In this document: in pieces, positions 11,701 to 21,980 of the stretch
How positions within the stretch are numbered: the first letter of the stretch is position 1
Layout: each line of letters opens with the position of its first letter
Assembly: GCA_033977485.1 (NCBI GenBank)
Contig: CM066994.1
Span: forward strand, 83,638,871-83,702,870
DNA length: 64,000 nt
Direction: 5' to 3'
Origin: Hydrangea macrophylla
Taxonomy: Eukaryota; Streptophyta; Magnoliopsida; Cornales; Hydrangeaceae
Translations under genes and position numbers: made by a program
Notes under the pieces: generated by a model
Databases searched by the model: none
Seen by the model: only the letters and a program-made list of their open reading frames with translations
What the model was told of the DNA's origin: nothing

Positions 11701-13559
11701 TGATACACAACTTTCACATTCGTCAACCATACCCTTTTCTAACTATCCTGACCTCCGCTGCCCAGATTACCTATCCGACAATTATCCTTAGCATAATCTG
11801 CTTCTAACATAGCATAACCGACCCTTACGTTTTCCCGACCGCGCATTCGTCACTCATTTTGGAATTTAGTACATTAAAGGACTTCCGATTATACTTTTGA
11901 AGTTACGTTTATACATCCGTCATTCTGTTTTATGTCGTAATATACTTACAATGGAAACTTATCCAATCACTATCAATGCAATAATCGTGCTGTACAACAT
12001 ACTTATAGCTTGGGTATGAACTCTCTATGGTCATCACACTATATTCATAACAACGGAAACCTAGCGTGTAGGTCGTGGATTTTATATCAATAATATATAG
12101 ATGAAACCCTTAACATACTTATCTACTCGATAGCACTATCATAGCATAAGATATCCATAACCACACAGGTACCGGAAAGCAAGCATCATCAATAAACACA
12201 TCATACAAGTAGTTATACAATCTGCTAGAAATTAATTTTACTATGTTGACTGAATTGATATGATTTATTTGGGCATGATAAATTGATTTATAGATGAAAC
12301 TCAAAACTAGAACATTGTAGATAATTGGATTAGCTTCATGTACAAAAAAATCTAGCCTCAATTACATTTTTGAGCTGCTCAAAATATTTATTTTACTTAG
12401 ACATTTCTATATTTTTGGACTGCTCTGTCCCAGATTTATAGTACTGCGTTGCATGTGCATTTCACCTATTAAGGATTCATTTTTAGACCAGGCTATAGAA
12501 GGGTTATTTGTAGATAAATGAGTTAGCTTTCGCCACAAAAAAACCTAGCTTAATTCAGATTTAGGAGCTCCTTAAAACACTCATTTTACTAAACTACATT
12601 CTGCTGGAGGTTTCTGTTTCTCAGATTTCAAGTACTTCGTTGTATGTACATTTCACCTATGAAGAAGTGATTTTCAGACTGTTCTATAGAAGAGTTATTT
12701 GTAGATAAATGAGTTAGATTTATCCACAATAAAACCTAGCCTCATTACCATTTTTAAACTGCTCAAAATATTCATTTTACTAAACTGCATTTTATTGGAG
12801 GTTTCTGCTTCCCAGATTTGAAAATTTATCTTGCATGGCATGGATCTCTCAAACTATCAACATCAAGCACATAATAAACATTAATACATACTATATAGGT
12901 TCTAAAGTGAGTTAGAATACTCACATAAACTTGAAATTGAGCTTGGGCTTTGGATTAGAGCTTAGGAAGCTTGGACACAAGCTTCAAGTGATGGAATCTT
13001 CTTCTTCCTCCTCTTCTAATCCTCTTTCTTCTCTTCTATTTTTCTCATGGACATGCAAGTCTCCTAACTTCCTCTCTAAATGCAGATTATGAAGAGTAAG
13101 AGAGGGTAATGTATGCTATAGGCATGTATATATAGAAAAACCCAAGTGCTAGGTGTCATTTGCATGGTTATATGCCATGCCATGTGTCCAACAAGTGGAT
13201 AAGTGTCACATGGGGTGGTGACATGTGTCTAGGGGGTTGCATGTGCAACAAGTGGCCGGCCATGTGGGGCCCACCTTGGGTTCTGTGCCACTTTCTCGAT
13301 TTACGTGCATAAGTTCCTCGATATGCGTGTCAGTCTCGATTTACGTGCAACCGGGTATTATTTCTATTGTCCGGGTCCGAGTACGGGAGTAAGTTAAGTC
13401 TTTCTATGGTCGAGTCGGTGCGGTGATTACAGTCTAATTAGTAATTACATACACTGATACGGTCACACAAATAAAATAATAATATAATAATATACCAGAC
13501 ATGGAAATTCATAAAACTCCTACTATTGAACGTTGAGAAATTACAGGTATTACAAGGGG

Positions 13560-14397
13560 GTAAACCATGTGGAATCTCCTCAGGAAAGACATCACCAAAC
13601 TCCCGCAAAAGAGAAACAACAGAACTAGGCAAAGATGAGTCAATTAGGTTAGTGTTTAAAAATGCCTCTTTGTACAAAAGTACAATCATAGGCTGATTTG
13701 AAAACAATGCTCGTTTGATCTCACTCGCTTTTGCATAAAAATTCTTTTGGTTTCCCTCTAATTTTCCCTCAATGGTTGCATTTTTCTTTTCTTTTTCTCT
13801 CTCAATTTTCTCACTCTTTTTCTTTTGTTCACTCTTTTTCTTTTGATCAGCCCTTTGCAACCTCACTTGATCTTCATAAACTTCCTTCGGTGTCAAAGGC
13901 ACTAAGGTGATTGTCCTTTGATTAAGCACGAATGAGCATTTATTTGTGAAACCATCATGCTTAACACGTCGATCAAATTGCCATGGCCTCCCTAACAACA
14001 AGTGTCCAGCTTGCATCGGAACCACATCACTCAAAAATTCATCTTCATATTTCCCAATACGAAAAGGAACTAATACTTGTTTAGTTACCCTTACTTCTCC
14101 ACTATCATTGAGCCATTGCAATTTATAAGGCCGTGGATGCTTGATTGTTGGCAGCCCTAATTTCTCCACCAGAGTTGTGCTAGCAACGTTAGTGCAACTC
14201 CCCCCATCGATGATCACACTACACACCTTATCTTTGACATGACATCTCGTATGAAAAATGTTCTCCCGTTGCGCCTCATCATCTTCTTTAACTTGCATAT
14301 TTAGAGCTCTCCTTGCTACTAACAAACCCCCTTGGGCAGCGTACTCTTCATCATCGGCATCCTCCAACGGTAGCACAGATTTGTTGAGCGGGATCAT
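13560..14397 (-). pseudogene. pol: G1 protease and linker, N-terminally truncated
   Basis: The minus-strand frame contains the aspartic protease active site VIIDGGSCTNVAS (DGG form), then VVPMQAGHLLLGRPWQFDR, a lysine-rich linker, and FGDVFPEEIPHGLPP, where A1 interrupts. It should continue directly into reverse transcriptase at 9935. Upstream of 14397 the gag part is missing. The frame is open over its visible length. Confidence 0.85.
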
Positions 14398-14738
14398 ACA
14401 ATGCCATATTTTCTGTCACCTCCCCATTTCACAGACTATCCCACCTGCAAGGCAAATGCACTCACTATCACAAGGCTGCTCATCGCAGTAACATCAACAA
14501 TCACAGAATCACAATGCACAACCACCAACCAAAGCAAGCACACAACTGTGCCTTCAAACCGGAAACTATCCGTCTTGAAAGGCAAAACATCATAATACGC
14601 TATCAAGGGTGATAAATCATCCTACACATTGTCCTACACATCATCCTATACATTGTCTTACACATTGTCCAATAGTCACATTATTCACTAGTACAACCCA
14701 ATTGAAAACATGAAATGGAGATAAAACGAAATCCCCGC
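14398..14738. other. Spacer at deletion junction between G1 and Tat1
   Basis: No coding is recognised. G1 protease coding stops at 14397 and the antisense PMD gene of Tat1 ends near 14739, so this should be Tat1 sequence next to a deletion breakpoint. A short degenerate repeat of CCTACACATTGT type lies at about 14612-14672. Confidence 0.6.
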
Positions 14739-14868
14739 TTAAGAGGCCTCAGTCTTCCTCTTCTTTATCCTCTGTCGGGCCACCCGGGGTGTACGTCGGC
14801 GATGGTCTCTTCCTGCCACCTCTGCACCTCGGCCTGATCCTTTATGAGCCGGCACCACCCCCACGATA

Positions 14869-14947
14869 CTGAACACATAAATAAAATGAAAGCAATTAGT
14901 AGAGAAAAAATAAATTGTACAACAACAAAGTTGAGTAAGAAACTTAC
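14869..14947 (-). other. Putative intron of Tat1 PMD gene (79 bp)
   Basis: It starts GTAAGTTTC and ends TTATGTGTTCAG on the minus strand, with a T-rich middle. It follows a 45-bp exon whose counterpart in Tat2 is also 45 bp. Confidence 0.65.
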
Positions 14948-14992
14948 CAAGGATGCCATCTGACTAGTGGCAAACTGCCGCATACCATCCAT

Positions 14993-15056
14993 CTATCAAG
15001 GGCAAAATCAGGGTTAGGACCTCATAACCTTAAGGAGCACAAAATTAGAGACATAC
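14993..15056 (-). other. Putative intron of Tat1 PMD gene (64 bp)
   Basis: It starts GTATGTCTC and ends CCCTTGATAG. It joins VLMRDYR to MDGMRQFATS in phase 0. Tat2 has an intron at the same place (52708-52808), joining REWIYGRLWR to ADGVRASAEA. Confidence 0.75.
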
Positions 15057-15293
15057 TCGGTAATCTCGCATGAGGACCGAAGACCGTAAGCTAGCTGCCA
15101 AGGCATGGCACTCTTCAGCATAACTCTAAGGGACGTTGAGGACGCCTGCTGGCTGGGTAGGATGTCCACATATGACCCGCGACACCTCCATAACCTGGGA
15201 AAAACCATCTGTACCCAAAACATTAACGGTCCAATCCCAAGAAGGGATAGGATCAAAAACAGGGGGAACCTGTCTCCTGTACATCTCGCGAAG

Positions 15294-15375
15294 CTGTAGG
15301 CATAAAATAAGCTAGGGAAAAGATGAGTAAAAAACATAGGCAACAGATAGAGACAAAAACGTAAAAGAAACTCAC
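15294..15375 (-). other. Putative intron of Tat1 PMD gene (82 bp)
   Basis: It starts GTGAGTTTC and ends TATGCCTACAG. It joins MPNFPLLD to LREMYRRQVPP in phase 0. The matching part of Tat2 is deleted, so it cannot be compared. Confidence 0.7.
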
Positions 15376-15894
15376 ATCCAGGAGTGGGAAGTTGGGCATC
15401 AGGAAGCGGCCACGGTAAGCCTCATAGCCGGTCTCAGAGAGAAAGTGATCCCAAACATCAGTACCAGCTAAGGCCGCTAGCAAAGCATCACCAGAAAGGT
15501 CATCAACATCCATAACAAGAGGATTATGAGGGATGCGATACCTCAGACCGCCAACCACCTGCCGAGACACCCGCTCGCCAAGGAACCATTGCCTACTTTC
15601 GGTACTTTCCATCAGAAGTCGGAAAGAGGAAAGGGGCCTGACCACCTATATCTCCTCTAAGGCAGCATAGGCAACGCACTCCCAAGGCGTCCAATCAACA
15701 CTAGCAGCTGTCAGCCCAGATAAGAAGTTTCTGAGGAGAACAATCCGATGAGCCCCGCTCTTTACCCCGACAACATCCCTCTGCCATCTCAAGCCTCGGG
15801 GGAATAAAGGCACAGGAGCCATGCCGTCCTCATCTTCACCTGATTCATTAGCAGTGGAAGGAGCCAACATCTTCAGGTACTCAAAGCTCCAAAG

Positions 15895-15977
15895 CTACAC
15901 AGACAAAGGGAAAATCAAAAAAGACAAGAAGTACAGAAATCAAAAAGCTGGAACAGAAAAGAGGTTGCAGTACATAC
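15895..15977 (-). other. Putative intron of Tat1 PMD gene (83 bp)
   Basis: It starts GTATGTACTG and ends TTGTCTGTGTAG. It joins STGGFWRAWE to LWSFEYLKM in phase 0. Tat2 has an intron at exactly the same codon boundary (STGGFWRAWQ to IWSHEYLRM, 53136-53195). Confidence 0.82.
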
Positions 15978-16931
15978 CTCCCAAGCTCGCCAGAATCCCC
16001 CCGTCGATTTGACATCACCCTGGGAAACCTCACCCATATGCTTGTAAAGGTGGGCCAAGGCAGCACTGCCCTAGTCATAAGAGGGGATCTCACCAATGCT
16101 CACTGGAAAGAAAGAAGCCTCAAGTTCACCCGGTCATTCCATGTCACAAAAATCGAGCAACCAAGGACATACAGAAGAAATACCCTCAAAAGCTGAGAAT
16201 TATTCAGGTTGTGATTCCCTCTGCCGTAAGCTCGGTAAAGCTAGCCACAAGGAAACTAGTGCCTCTCCAGATTAGGAAGAACAACCCCAATCAACATCTC
16301 GACAGCCTCGGGATCAATCTCATAGAAGTAGTCCAGAATCAGGCGCTTCCCGCCAACTCTCAAATCGGTGATCATGGAAAAATCAAAAGGTGTCATTGTC
16401 AACTCACCAAATGGCAGGTGGAAAGTATTGGTGGTGTCCCACCATCTCTCAACAAGAGAGTAAAAATGCGCCAGATCATTGGTACTCTTTGAAACTAGGC
16501 GGACAAAGCCGCCAAACCCGGCATCGTCTACCATTCTGTTGACGGTAGGCGAGAGTTGGGTGTACCACAGAAAAGCATGAGCAAGGCTACCGTGGCCCTT
16601 CAATGTCACTTCTGGCACTTACACACATCAAAAATGACAAAAAAATGAGCACAAAATCACTATTCATGACCCGAAGTCTAACTTCACAAAATCAACATAC
16701 GAGCACAAAATAAGCTTCCAACAAACTCTAGGTGCACACTACAGTTCATACAACCAGCACAATGCATAAAATAGTCCTAAATTGTCGAAAGTTTCACATA
16801 CTAGGCTCGCTAGAGTCATGGCCGAAAGATGACGTTGGGGGTCCTGTAAAATCAAGTTCGGGGTTTGGCTCTCGGTTTTCATTCGTTCCTTGGCCTTCTT
16901 AGACTGTCTCCTTGAGCTCGAAGCCATGGAT

Positions 16932-17029
16932 CTGTAAGAAAAATGGAAACTAAAACCAAACTTTCTTCTTAAAATATGGAATAAACCAAAACACCAACCA
17001 AAATTCTAATCATGGGAAAGATTACTCAC
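16932..17029 (-). other. Putative 5'-UTR intron of Tat1 PMD gene (98 bp)
   Basis: On the minus strand CTCAG is followed by GTGAGTAATC, a consensus donor, and the segment ends TTTTTCTTACAG four bases before the ATG. Tat2 has a similar intron (54679-54779) ending three bases before its ATG. Confidence 0.72.
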
Positions 17030-17339
17030 CTGAGTGCGCACAAGTTGCGTTTTGACGGATTTTGGCTCCAAAAGCACCTTGAAATGGCCAAAAATGAGCT
17101 TGAAATACCCAAAAACCCGAGATATACACATGGAGTCTGGCCACCTAGTGCCGCCATGGCACTAGCCAACTGCCACTGCGGCACTGCTTCCCGCAGGCCC
17201 TGCTTTGTTCCATTTTAGCCCATTTTGGCCCGTTCTGACCCATTTTAGCCCTTTCGTGATCCCGTTTAGCCCCAGCTGCCCATTTTAGTCAAGATTTATG
17301 AGGCTTTATCCCCAAAAAATCCATTTTAACCCCACTAGA
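17030..17339 (-). promoter_or_regulatory. Putative antisense promoter region of Tat1 PMD gene
   Basis: Just upstream of the 5'-UTR intron on the minus strand lie a TATA-like TGTATATCTC (about 17120-17129) and then a CpG-containing inverted-repeat cluster at about 17146-17195. The cluster includes CTAGTGCC-GCCAT-GGCACTAG, a perfect 8-bp stem. The rest to 17339 is T- and GCCC-rich with no coding. Confidence 0.45.
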
Positions 17340-18840
17340 TTTAGTTCATCCCCTAAGGATAGAAACAGAAAGATATCAGCTCCCAAAGGCCAGAATCGGC
17401 TTTTCGGACCGACCATTGCAAAGATCTGATCAACCGTGACAGATTCAGAGATGGGTCCTAGTTCCCGATCAAGAAACAGTTAAGAGAGATTCTTCAAGAA
17501 TCCTGCATCATCCCCCGAGGACAGAAACAGAAAGATATCAGTTCCCAAAGTCTCGAATCGACTTTTCGGACCGACCATTGCAAAGATCTGATCAACCATG
17601 AGAGATTCAGAGATGGGTCCTGGTTCCTGATCAAGAAACAGTTAAGAGAGATTCTCTGAGAATCCTACATCATCCCCCGAGGGCAGAAACAGAAAGATAT
17701 CAGCTCCTGAAGGCCAGAATCGGCTTTTCGGACTGACCATTGCAAGATCTGATCAATCGTGAGAGATTCAGAGATGGGTCCTGGTTCTCGATCAAGAAAA
17801 AGTTAAGAGAGATTCTCTGAGAATCCTACATCATCCCCCGAGGACAGAAATAGAAAGTATCAGCTCCCGAAGGCCCGAATCAACTTTTTGGACCGACCAT
17901 TGCAAAGATCTGATCAACTGTGAGAGATTCAGAGATGGGTCCTGGTTCCCGATCAAGAAATAGTTAAGAGAGATTCTCCAAGAATCCTACATCATCCCCC
18001 GAGGATGAAAACAAAAAGATATAAGCTCCCGAAGGCCCGAATCGACTTTTTGGATCGACCATTACAAAGATCTGATCAACCATGAGAGATTCTGAGATGG
18101 GTCCTAGTTCTCGATCAAGAAACAGTTAAGAGAGATTCTCCGAGAATCCTACATCATCCCCTGAGGACAGAAATAAAAAGATATCAGCTCTCAAAGGCCT
18201 GATCGGCTTTTTGGACTGACCATTGCTAAGATTTGATCAACTGTGAGAGATTCAGAGATGGGTCCTGGTTCCCAATCAAGAAATAGTTAAAAGAGATTCT
18301 CTGAGAATCCTACATCATCCCCCGAGTACAGAAACAAAAAGATATCAGCTCCCGAAGGTTCGAATCGGCTTTTTGGATCGACATTGCCAAGATTTGATCA
18401 ACCATGAGAGATTCAGAGATGGGTCCTAGTTCCCAATCAAGAAACAGTTAAGAGAGATTCTCTGAGAATCCTACATCATCCCCCAAGGACAGAAATAGAA
18501 AATATCAGCTCTCGAAGACCTGAATCGGTTTTTTGGACCAACCAATGCAAAGATTTGATCAACCGTAAGAGATTCAGAGATGGGTCCTGGTTTCCGATCA
18601 AGAAATAGTTAAGAAAGATTCCCCGAGAGTCCTACATCATCCCTTGAGGACACAAATAGAAAGATACCAGCTCCCGAAGGCCCTGACTGGCCCTCTTGGA
18701 TTGAGCGCCGGAAGATTTAATCAACCGTGAGAGATTCAGAGATGGGTCCTGGTTTCTGATCAAGAAACAGTTAAGAGATATTCTCTGAGAGTCCTACGCC
18801 ATCCCACAAGGACAAATATGGAAGGAAACTAGTTCCCACT
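17340..18840. repeat. 161-162-bp tandem array in Tat1 3' region, 9 copies
   Basis: AGATTCAGAGATGGGTCC-type markers start at 17441, 17603, 17763, 17925, 18087, 18248, 18409, 18570 and 18732. Copies differ by many substitutions. The array lies between the antisense gene and the 3' LTR, a place where Tat-lineage elements often carry tandem repeats. Confidence 0.93.
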
Positions 18841-19587
18841 ATCCCTAGCAGAAAGTAGCAAAAGCAAAACCGACTCCCGAAGATCGGTCATCAAGAACAA
18901 CCAGAACATCGCTCGTGTCCAGTTTTTAAAGACGAGCACCGTCCTTCCACGACTCCGTGTCTCCTGATTATAATGAGCTTTCTCATTTGTCCATTATCAT
19001 AGCTTTCACACTTATCGGTTATCACAAGATCCCTCGATCACCTTTGGTTTTCATCCTCTAAAACCTTGCGTCTGATTCATTTCACTTACAAAGCACACTT
19101 CCTGTAATTTAAGAAGTTTGCCCGAGACCCAGGGTCTTCAACACCTTGGCATCCTTATCAGGATCAACAACTACATTAGATTCAACACTAGCACAACATA
19201 AGTCCACTCGGAGTGGCACACACCCCATAGCACCAACTCATACTAAGATCAGAACACTAAAAATGATAGGACTCAGGATACAATTCATATCACATCCATG
19301 CATTGCATATCATCCTCATAACATAGCATTCGCCTGTCTTGTTGTGCATGTGTGACTTGTTCCTTTGTGCCCCGAACTATGTCCTGGTCTGATTCTCCTT
19401 GGGATACGTAGGCAGCTCATGAAGAGTACAACCAGCCCTGGCCCCAGCATCATGTTTTCTATCACTACATCTTTGCAATGCTTTTTATCCTAAATCTATA
19501 GCCTCCAAAAAGACCTGTCTCTTCAAAGCTTTGGCACTCGCTTGCGACATGTGTTGCCTCGCAAGTTCATGCCAAAGAGGGGCAAAC
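18841..19587 (+). other. Tat1 3' non-coding region with conserved motif and polypurine tract
   Basis: No coding is seen. GGATACGTAGGCAGC at 19402-19416 also occurs in Tat2 at 57000-57014, and with one difference at 50042-50056. The polypurine tract AAAGAGGGGCAAAC (19574-19587) lies directly before the 3' LTR and would prime plus-strand DNA synthesis. Confidence 0.75.
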
Positions 19588-21881
19588 TATAGACACCCCA
19601 TTTTTTAAGCTATTAGATTTAGGAGACCCATAGCTTGGTGGTTCACAATGATAAAAAAGACTCAAAAAGGACTCCTGTAAGTTAGTTCTATCTCTCAAAA
19701 TGGTCAGAATGATCAAAATACCCCTGAAAGCCCGAACGCTCCCGAATTCAGACCAAATGTTCTAGAAATGCGCCACATCATTAGAAAAACAATAAAATGA
19801 GTTCTAAAGCAAGACCGGATGAAATCGTCAGCTCCCAGAGACCCCCGGAAGTCCCGGAATTTCCCAAAAAGTCCCCGTTGACCGATTTGACCAAGGTATT
19901 ACCAAGGTTTGATCGAAATCGTCCAAATTCTCCAAAAAGTTCCAAAATCATTCTAGATCATGAGGGAAATACTAAAATGAGTTTTAAAAGAAAATCGAAC
20001 AAAAACGTCAACTCCTGGGAGCTCTCAGAGGTTTCCAGAACTTCCCGGTAATCCTAGGTTTGACCAGTTTGATCCAAAGATGACTTTGAAACCGGAGCAC
20101 CCTATCATTTTTGAAACATTTTTCATGGATACTAGAGGTTAATAGCTTTCCGATGGTATATCACACATAATTCTTGGATTTCAAACGAATTTATTATGAA
20201 TTTCTAAAGGAAAAAAGGCGATCAAATAAGCTTTTATTGCGAATACTGCAAAACTTTCAAAGTGACCTATCTCTAAACTATTGTTTATGTAAAGTAGACT
20301 CCATTACCTTTCCAACGGTATATCACAACCTCAATTTGGAGTTCGTATGCATTTTCTGTGAATTTTGGATGAAATAAGGCCTTTTCTCGAATACTGGAAC
20401 CTCTGGGGGCCTAAAAAGGATTATCTGGACGAATGAGGAGCAGTACCACTGCGGCACTGGCCCATTGCCACCACGACACATGCCTAGTGCCGCCGCGATA
20501 CTCTCCCTCAGGATGGTATGTTTTTATAAATTTTTTGGGAGGTTCATTTTGATTAATTGAAAACCAAAACGATGTAGTTCTATGTTCACAGATATTTGGG
20601 ACCAATGTGAGTACTTCTAAAACCCCTAAACCACCCCAAATCGGCCTATATAAACCCCCCTTAACTTCCCATTTTGGGGGTGTCAAATGCAAGCTTTGAA
20701 AAAGTTTTAGAGAGAAAGTTGTAGAGATAAGGTTAGAGTAGAGAGAAAAGAAGCGTCCTTCTTTGATTTCCAAACAAAAGAGTGAGTTCTAAACTTTGTT
20801 TTTACTTCATTATTTCCATTTACTTCATATTCAATACACCCAACCACCATTTTAGTGAGCATTTAAGAGAGAGGAAGCTACTTCCATGTCCAATGTCACC
20901 ACATATGAGTGAAACACCAAACTACAAGTCCAATACATCATGAATATCATCTATCGATTGCTATCTATTTGTTTGTTTGTATTTGTTCATCTTCTCTTAC
21001 CTCATTTCTTTTTGTTTTCTCTATTTGCTTACTAGTTTATCATTATCTAGATGATGACATAAAGTTTGAGGTGAGTGAATCCTTATGGATAGTAGCTCTT
21101 GACCTCAAAAACATGTTTGATTGATTATGATTTCAACTTCAATACATTCCTATGTATCCATGAAGTTGTCTTTAAAATGGAAATAATACTTTCCAATAAT
21201 CTTGGAGGTTCTTCACGATGAAATTAATCACACATTCATGCAAAGATTTGGGGCTTTTGTGACTCCTAATCTAAGAAGATTATAAGGAATGAAATTGATC
21301 ACACATTCATGCTTCCCCCTCGATCTAATCTTCCTTTCTCATCTATCCCGGGGATTGAGAGGTCTTCTTTTCTCAAAGATTAACATGCATCATACTAGCT
21401 TGCTAAGCATATTTTGATTTCTTTATTTATTTGTTTCAAGAACAATTCATGTCCCTTTTAGATTAGGGAAACTTAATTACTTGATATGTGATTAGACGAT
21501 TTTTTCTAGGTTTGTTCGTGTGATCTTTCACTTTGCATTGTGTGATACTTGGCTTAAATCTTATGAATGATATTTTATCTTTAGATCTTCCATTTCAAGT
21601 TTCTTATGTGATGTAATATACCTATCATAAATATTAACTGTCGAACCAAACATAGTATAAGATAATTATTTGGATGCTAATTGAGGCCCGTCGAGAGAGA
21701 GTATAAGTTCTTTGGTTATGAAGGGCCGGTGCCCTTTATCTGTTTGGGTGTGTCAAAATTAGGTTTCTTGGTTCCTTAAAGACCAAGTGGCGACTTTGTA
21801 TCTATTTTCAACAGACCATTTTCTTTTCCTTTTCAAAATGACTTTCAAAACAAACAAGAGGTGGGATTCCGCGTGTCCACA
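19588..21881 (+). repeat. Tat1 3' LTR (2294 bp)
   Basis: It starts TATAGACACCCC (Tat2: TGTAGACACCCC) after the polypurine tract and ends GTGTCCACA at the junction with E1. The TATA box CTATATAAAC is at 20646-20655, with a CpG-rich degenerate inverted-repeat cluster about 140-200 bp upstream (20441-20510). Relative to the 5' LTR it lacks about 57 bp near 21700. A partial internal duplication of ATCACACATTCATGC is seen at 21228-21313. Confidence 0.88.
20646..20655 (+). promoter_or_regulatory. TATA box of Tat1 LTR
   Basis: CTATATAAAC lies in the 3' LTR, followed by CCCCCCTTAACTTCC, a plausible initiation zone. The matching 5' LTR part is outside the window. Confidence 0.6.
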
Positions 21882-21980
21882 GCGATGCATCACACCAAGG
21901 ACTCGGATGTGTTCTGATGCAAGACGGGAAGGTAATCGCATATGGATCATGACAATTGAAACCCCATGAGTTAAACTACC
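21882..21980 (+). pseudogene. pol: E1 RNase H, N-terminal fragment
   Basis: It reads [23 protein letters not shown], a stop, then QLKPHELNY. The first catalytic Asp of RNase H is present. Coding begins right after the Tat1 LTR end and stops at the B1 insertion. Confidence 0.85.

Larger units (their letters stand above)
9936..13554 (-). mobile_element. A1: 3.6-kb solo LTR in G1
   Basis: It begins TGTCACGCCCC, ends GTATTACA and has a perfect 5-bp duplication. It carries no gag or pol and no internal LTR pair, so it is a solo LTR left by unequal recombination. Read on the minus strand it starts TGTAATACCTGTAATTTC and ends GGGGCGTGACA, matching the ends of the E2 LTR (TGTAGCACCTGTAATTTC and AGGGCGTGACA). 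It therefore belongs to a chromodomain-type family related to E2, in minus orientation. A TATA-like CTATATATAC lies near 13123-13133 on minus. It contains a 95-bp tandem array. A2 at 34440 is a second copy of this family. Confidence 0.88.
6750..14397 (-). mobile_element. G1: Ty3/Gypsy element inserted in Tat1, 5' end deleted
   Basis: On the minus strand the order is protease, reverse transcriptase, RNase H, integrase, then one LTR (6750-7106). It is split between protease and reverse transcriptase by the solo LTR A1. The gag, primer-binding site and 5' LTR that should lie beyond 14397 are absent, and the sequence passes directly into Tat1-type DNA. The lineage differs from Tat1 and from E1-E3; I could not assign the clade (Reina- or Galadriel-like are candidates). 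Confidence 0.85.
14739..16927 (-). pseudogene. Tat1 antisense PMD gene with introns
   Basis: PMD proteins (MAIN/MAIL family in Arabidopsis) are nuclear proteins linked to silencing and gene regulation; PMDs also occur in transposons. The start chosen is ATG at 16927. Proposed exons: 16802-16927, 15978-16617, 15376-15894, 15057-15293, 14948-14992 and 14739-14868. The PMD core lies in exon 2 (HGSLAHAFLWY, ERWWDTTNTFHLPFGELTM). Introns 15895-15977, 15294-15375 and 14993-15056 join phase-0 codons exactly; the first coding intron and the last exon do not join cleanly. Stops near 15646, in exon 4 and late in exon 2, plus a frameshift near 16256, show decay. The Tat2 copy has the same structure. Confidence 0.8.
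1..21881 (+). mobile_element. Tat1: Tat/Ogre-type Ty3/Gypsy element, 5' end outside window
   Basis: Order seen: partial 5' LTR, primer-binding site, leader, gag, protease, reverse transcriptase, then an antisense plant-mobile-domain gene, a 161-bp tandem array, a polypurine tract and a 3' LTR ending at 21881. The LTR 3' ends at 933 and 21881 are near-identical. Sense coding stops at 6749 where element G1 is inserted; the rest of pol (second RNase H, integrase) is absent, and Tat1 sequence resumes only after 14397. The 3' LTR abuts an RNase H fragment of element E1, so Tat1 inserted into E1. Gag-pol has many stops and frameshifts, so the copy is dead. Confidence 0.9.

Noticed and set aside
10526..11807. 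Open frames across the 95-bp array
   Set aside because: They arise from repeated sequence lacking stops, shift frame between units (95 is not a multiple of three), and match no family.
6750..14397. G1 as part of Tat1
   Set aside because: Opposite strand, different protease (DGG) and integrase type, and it begins exactly where Tat1 RNase H coding stops.
14739..16927. PMD gene as an ordinary host gene
   Set aside because: It lies inside Tat1 between pol and the 3' LTR, and an equivalent copy sits in the same place in Tat2; both are broken by stops.
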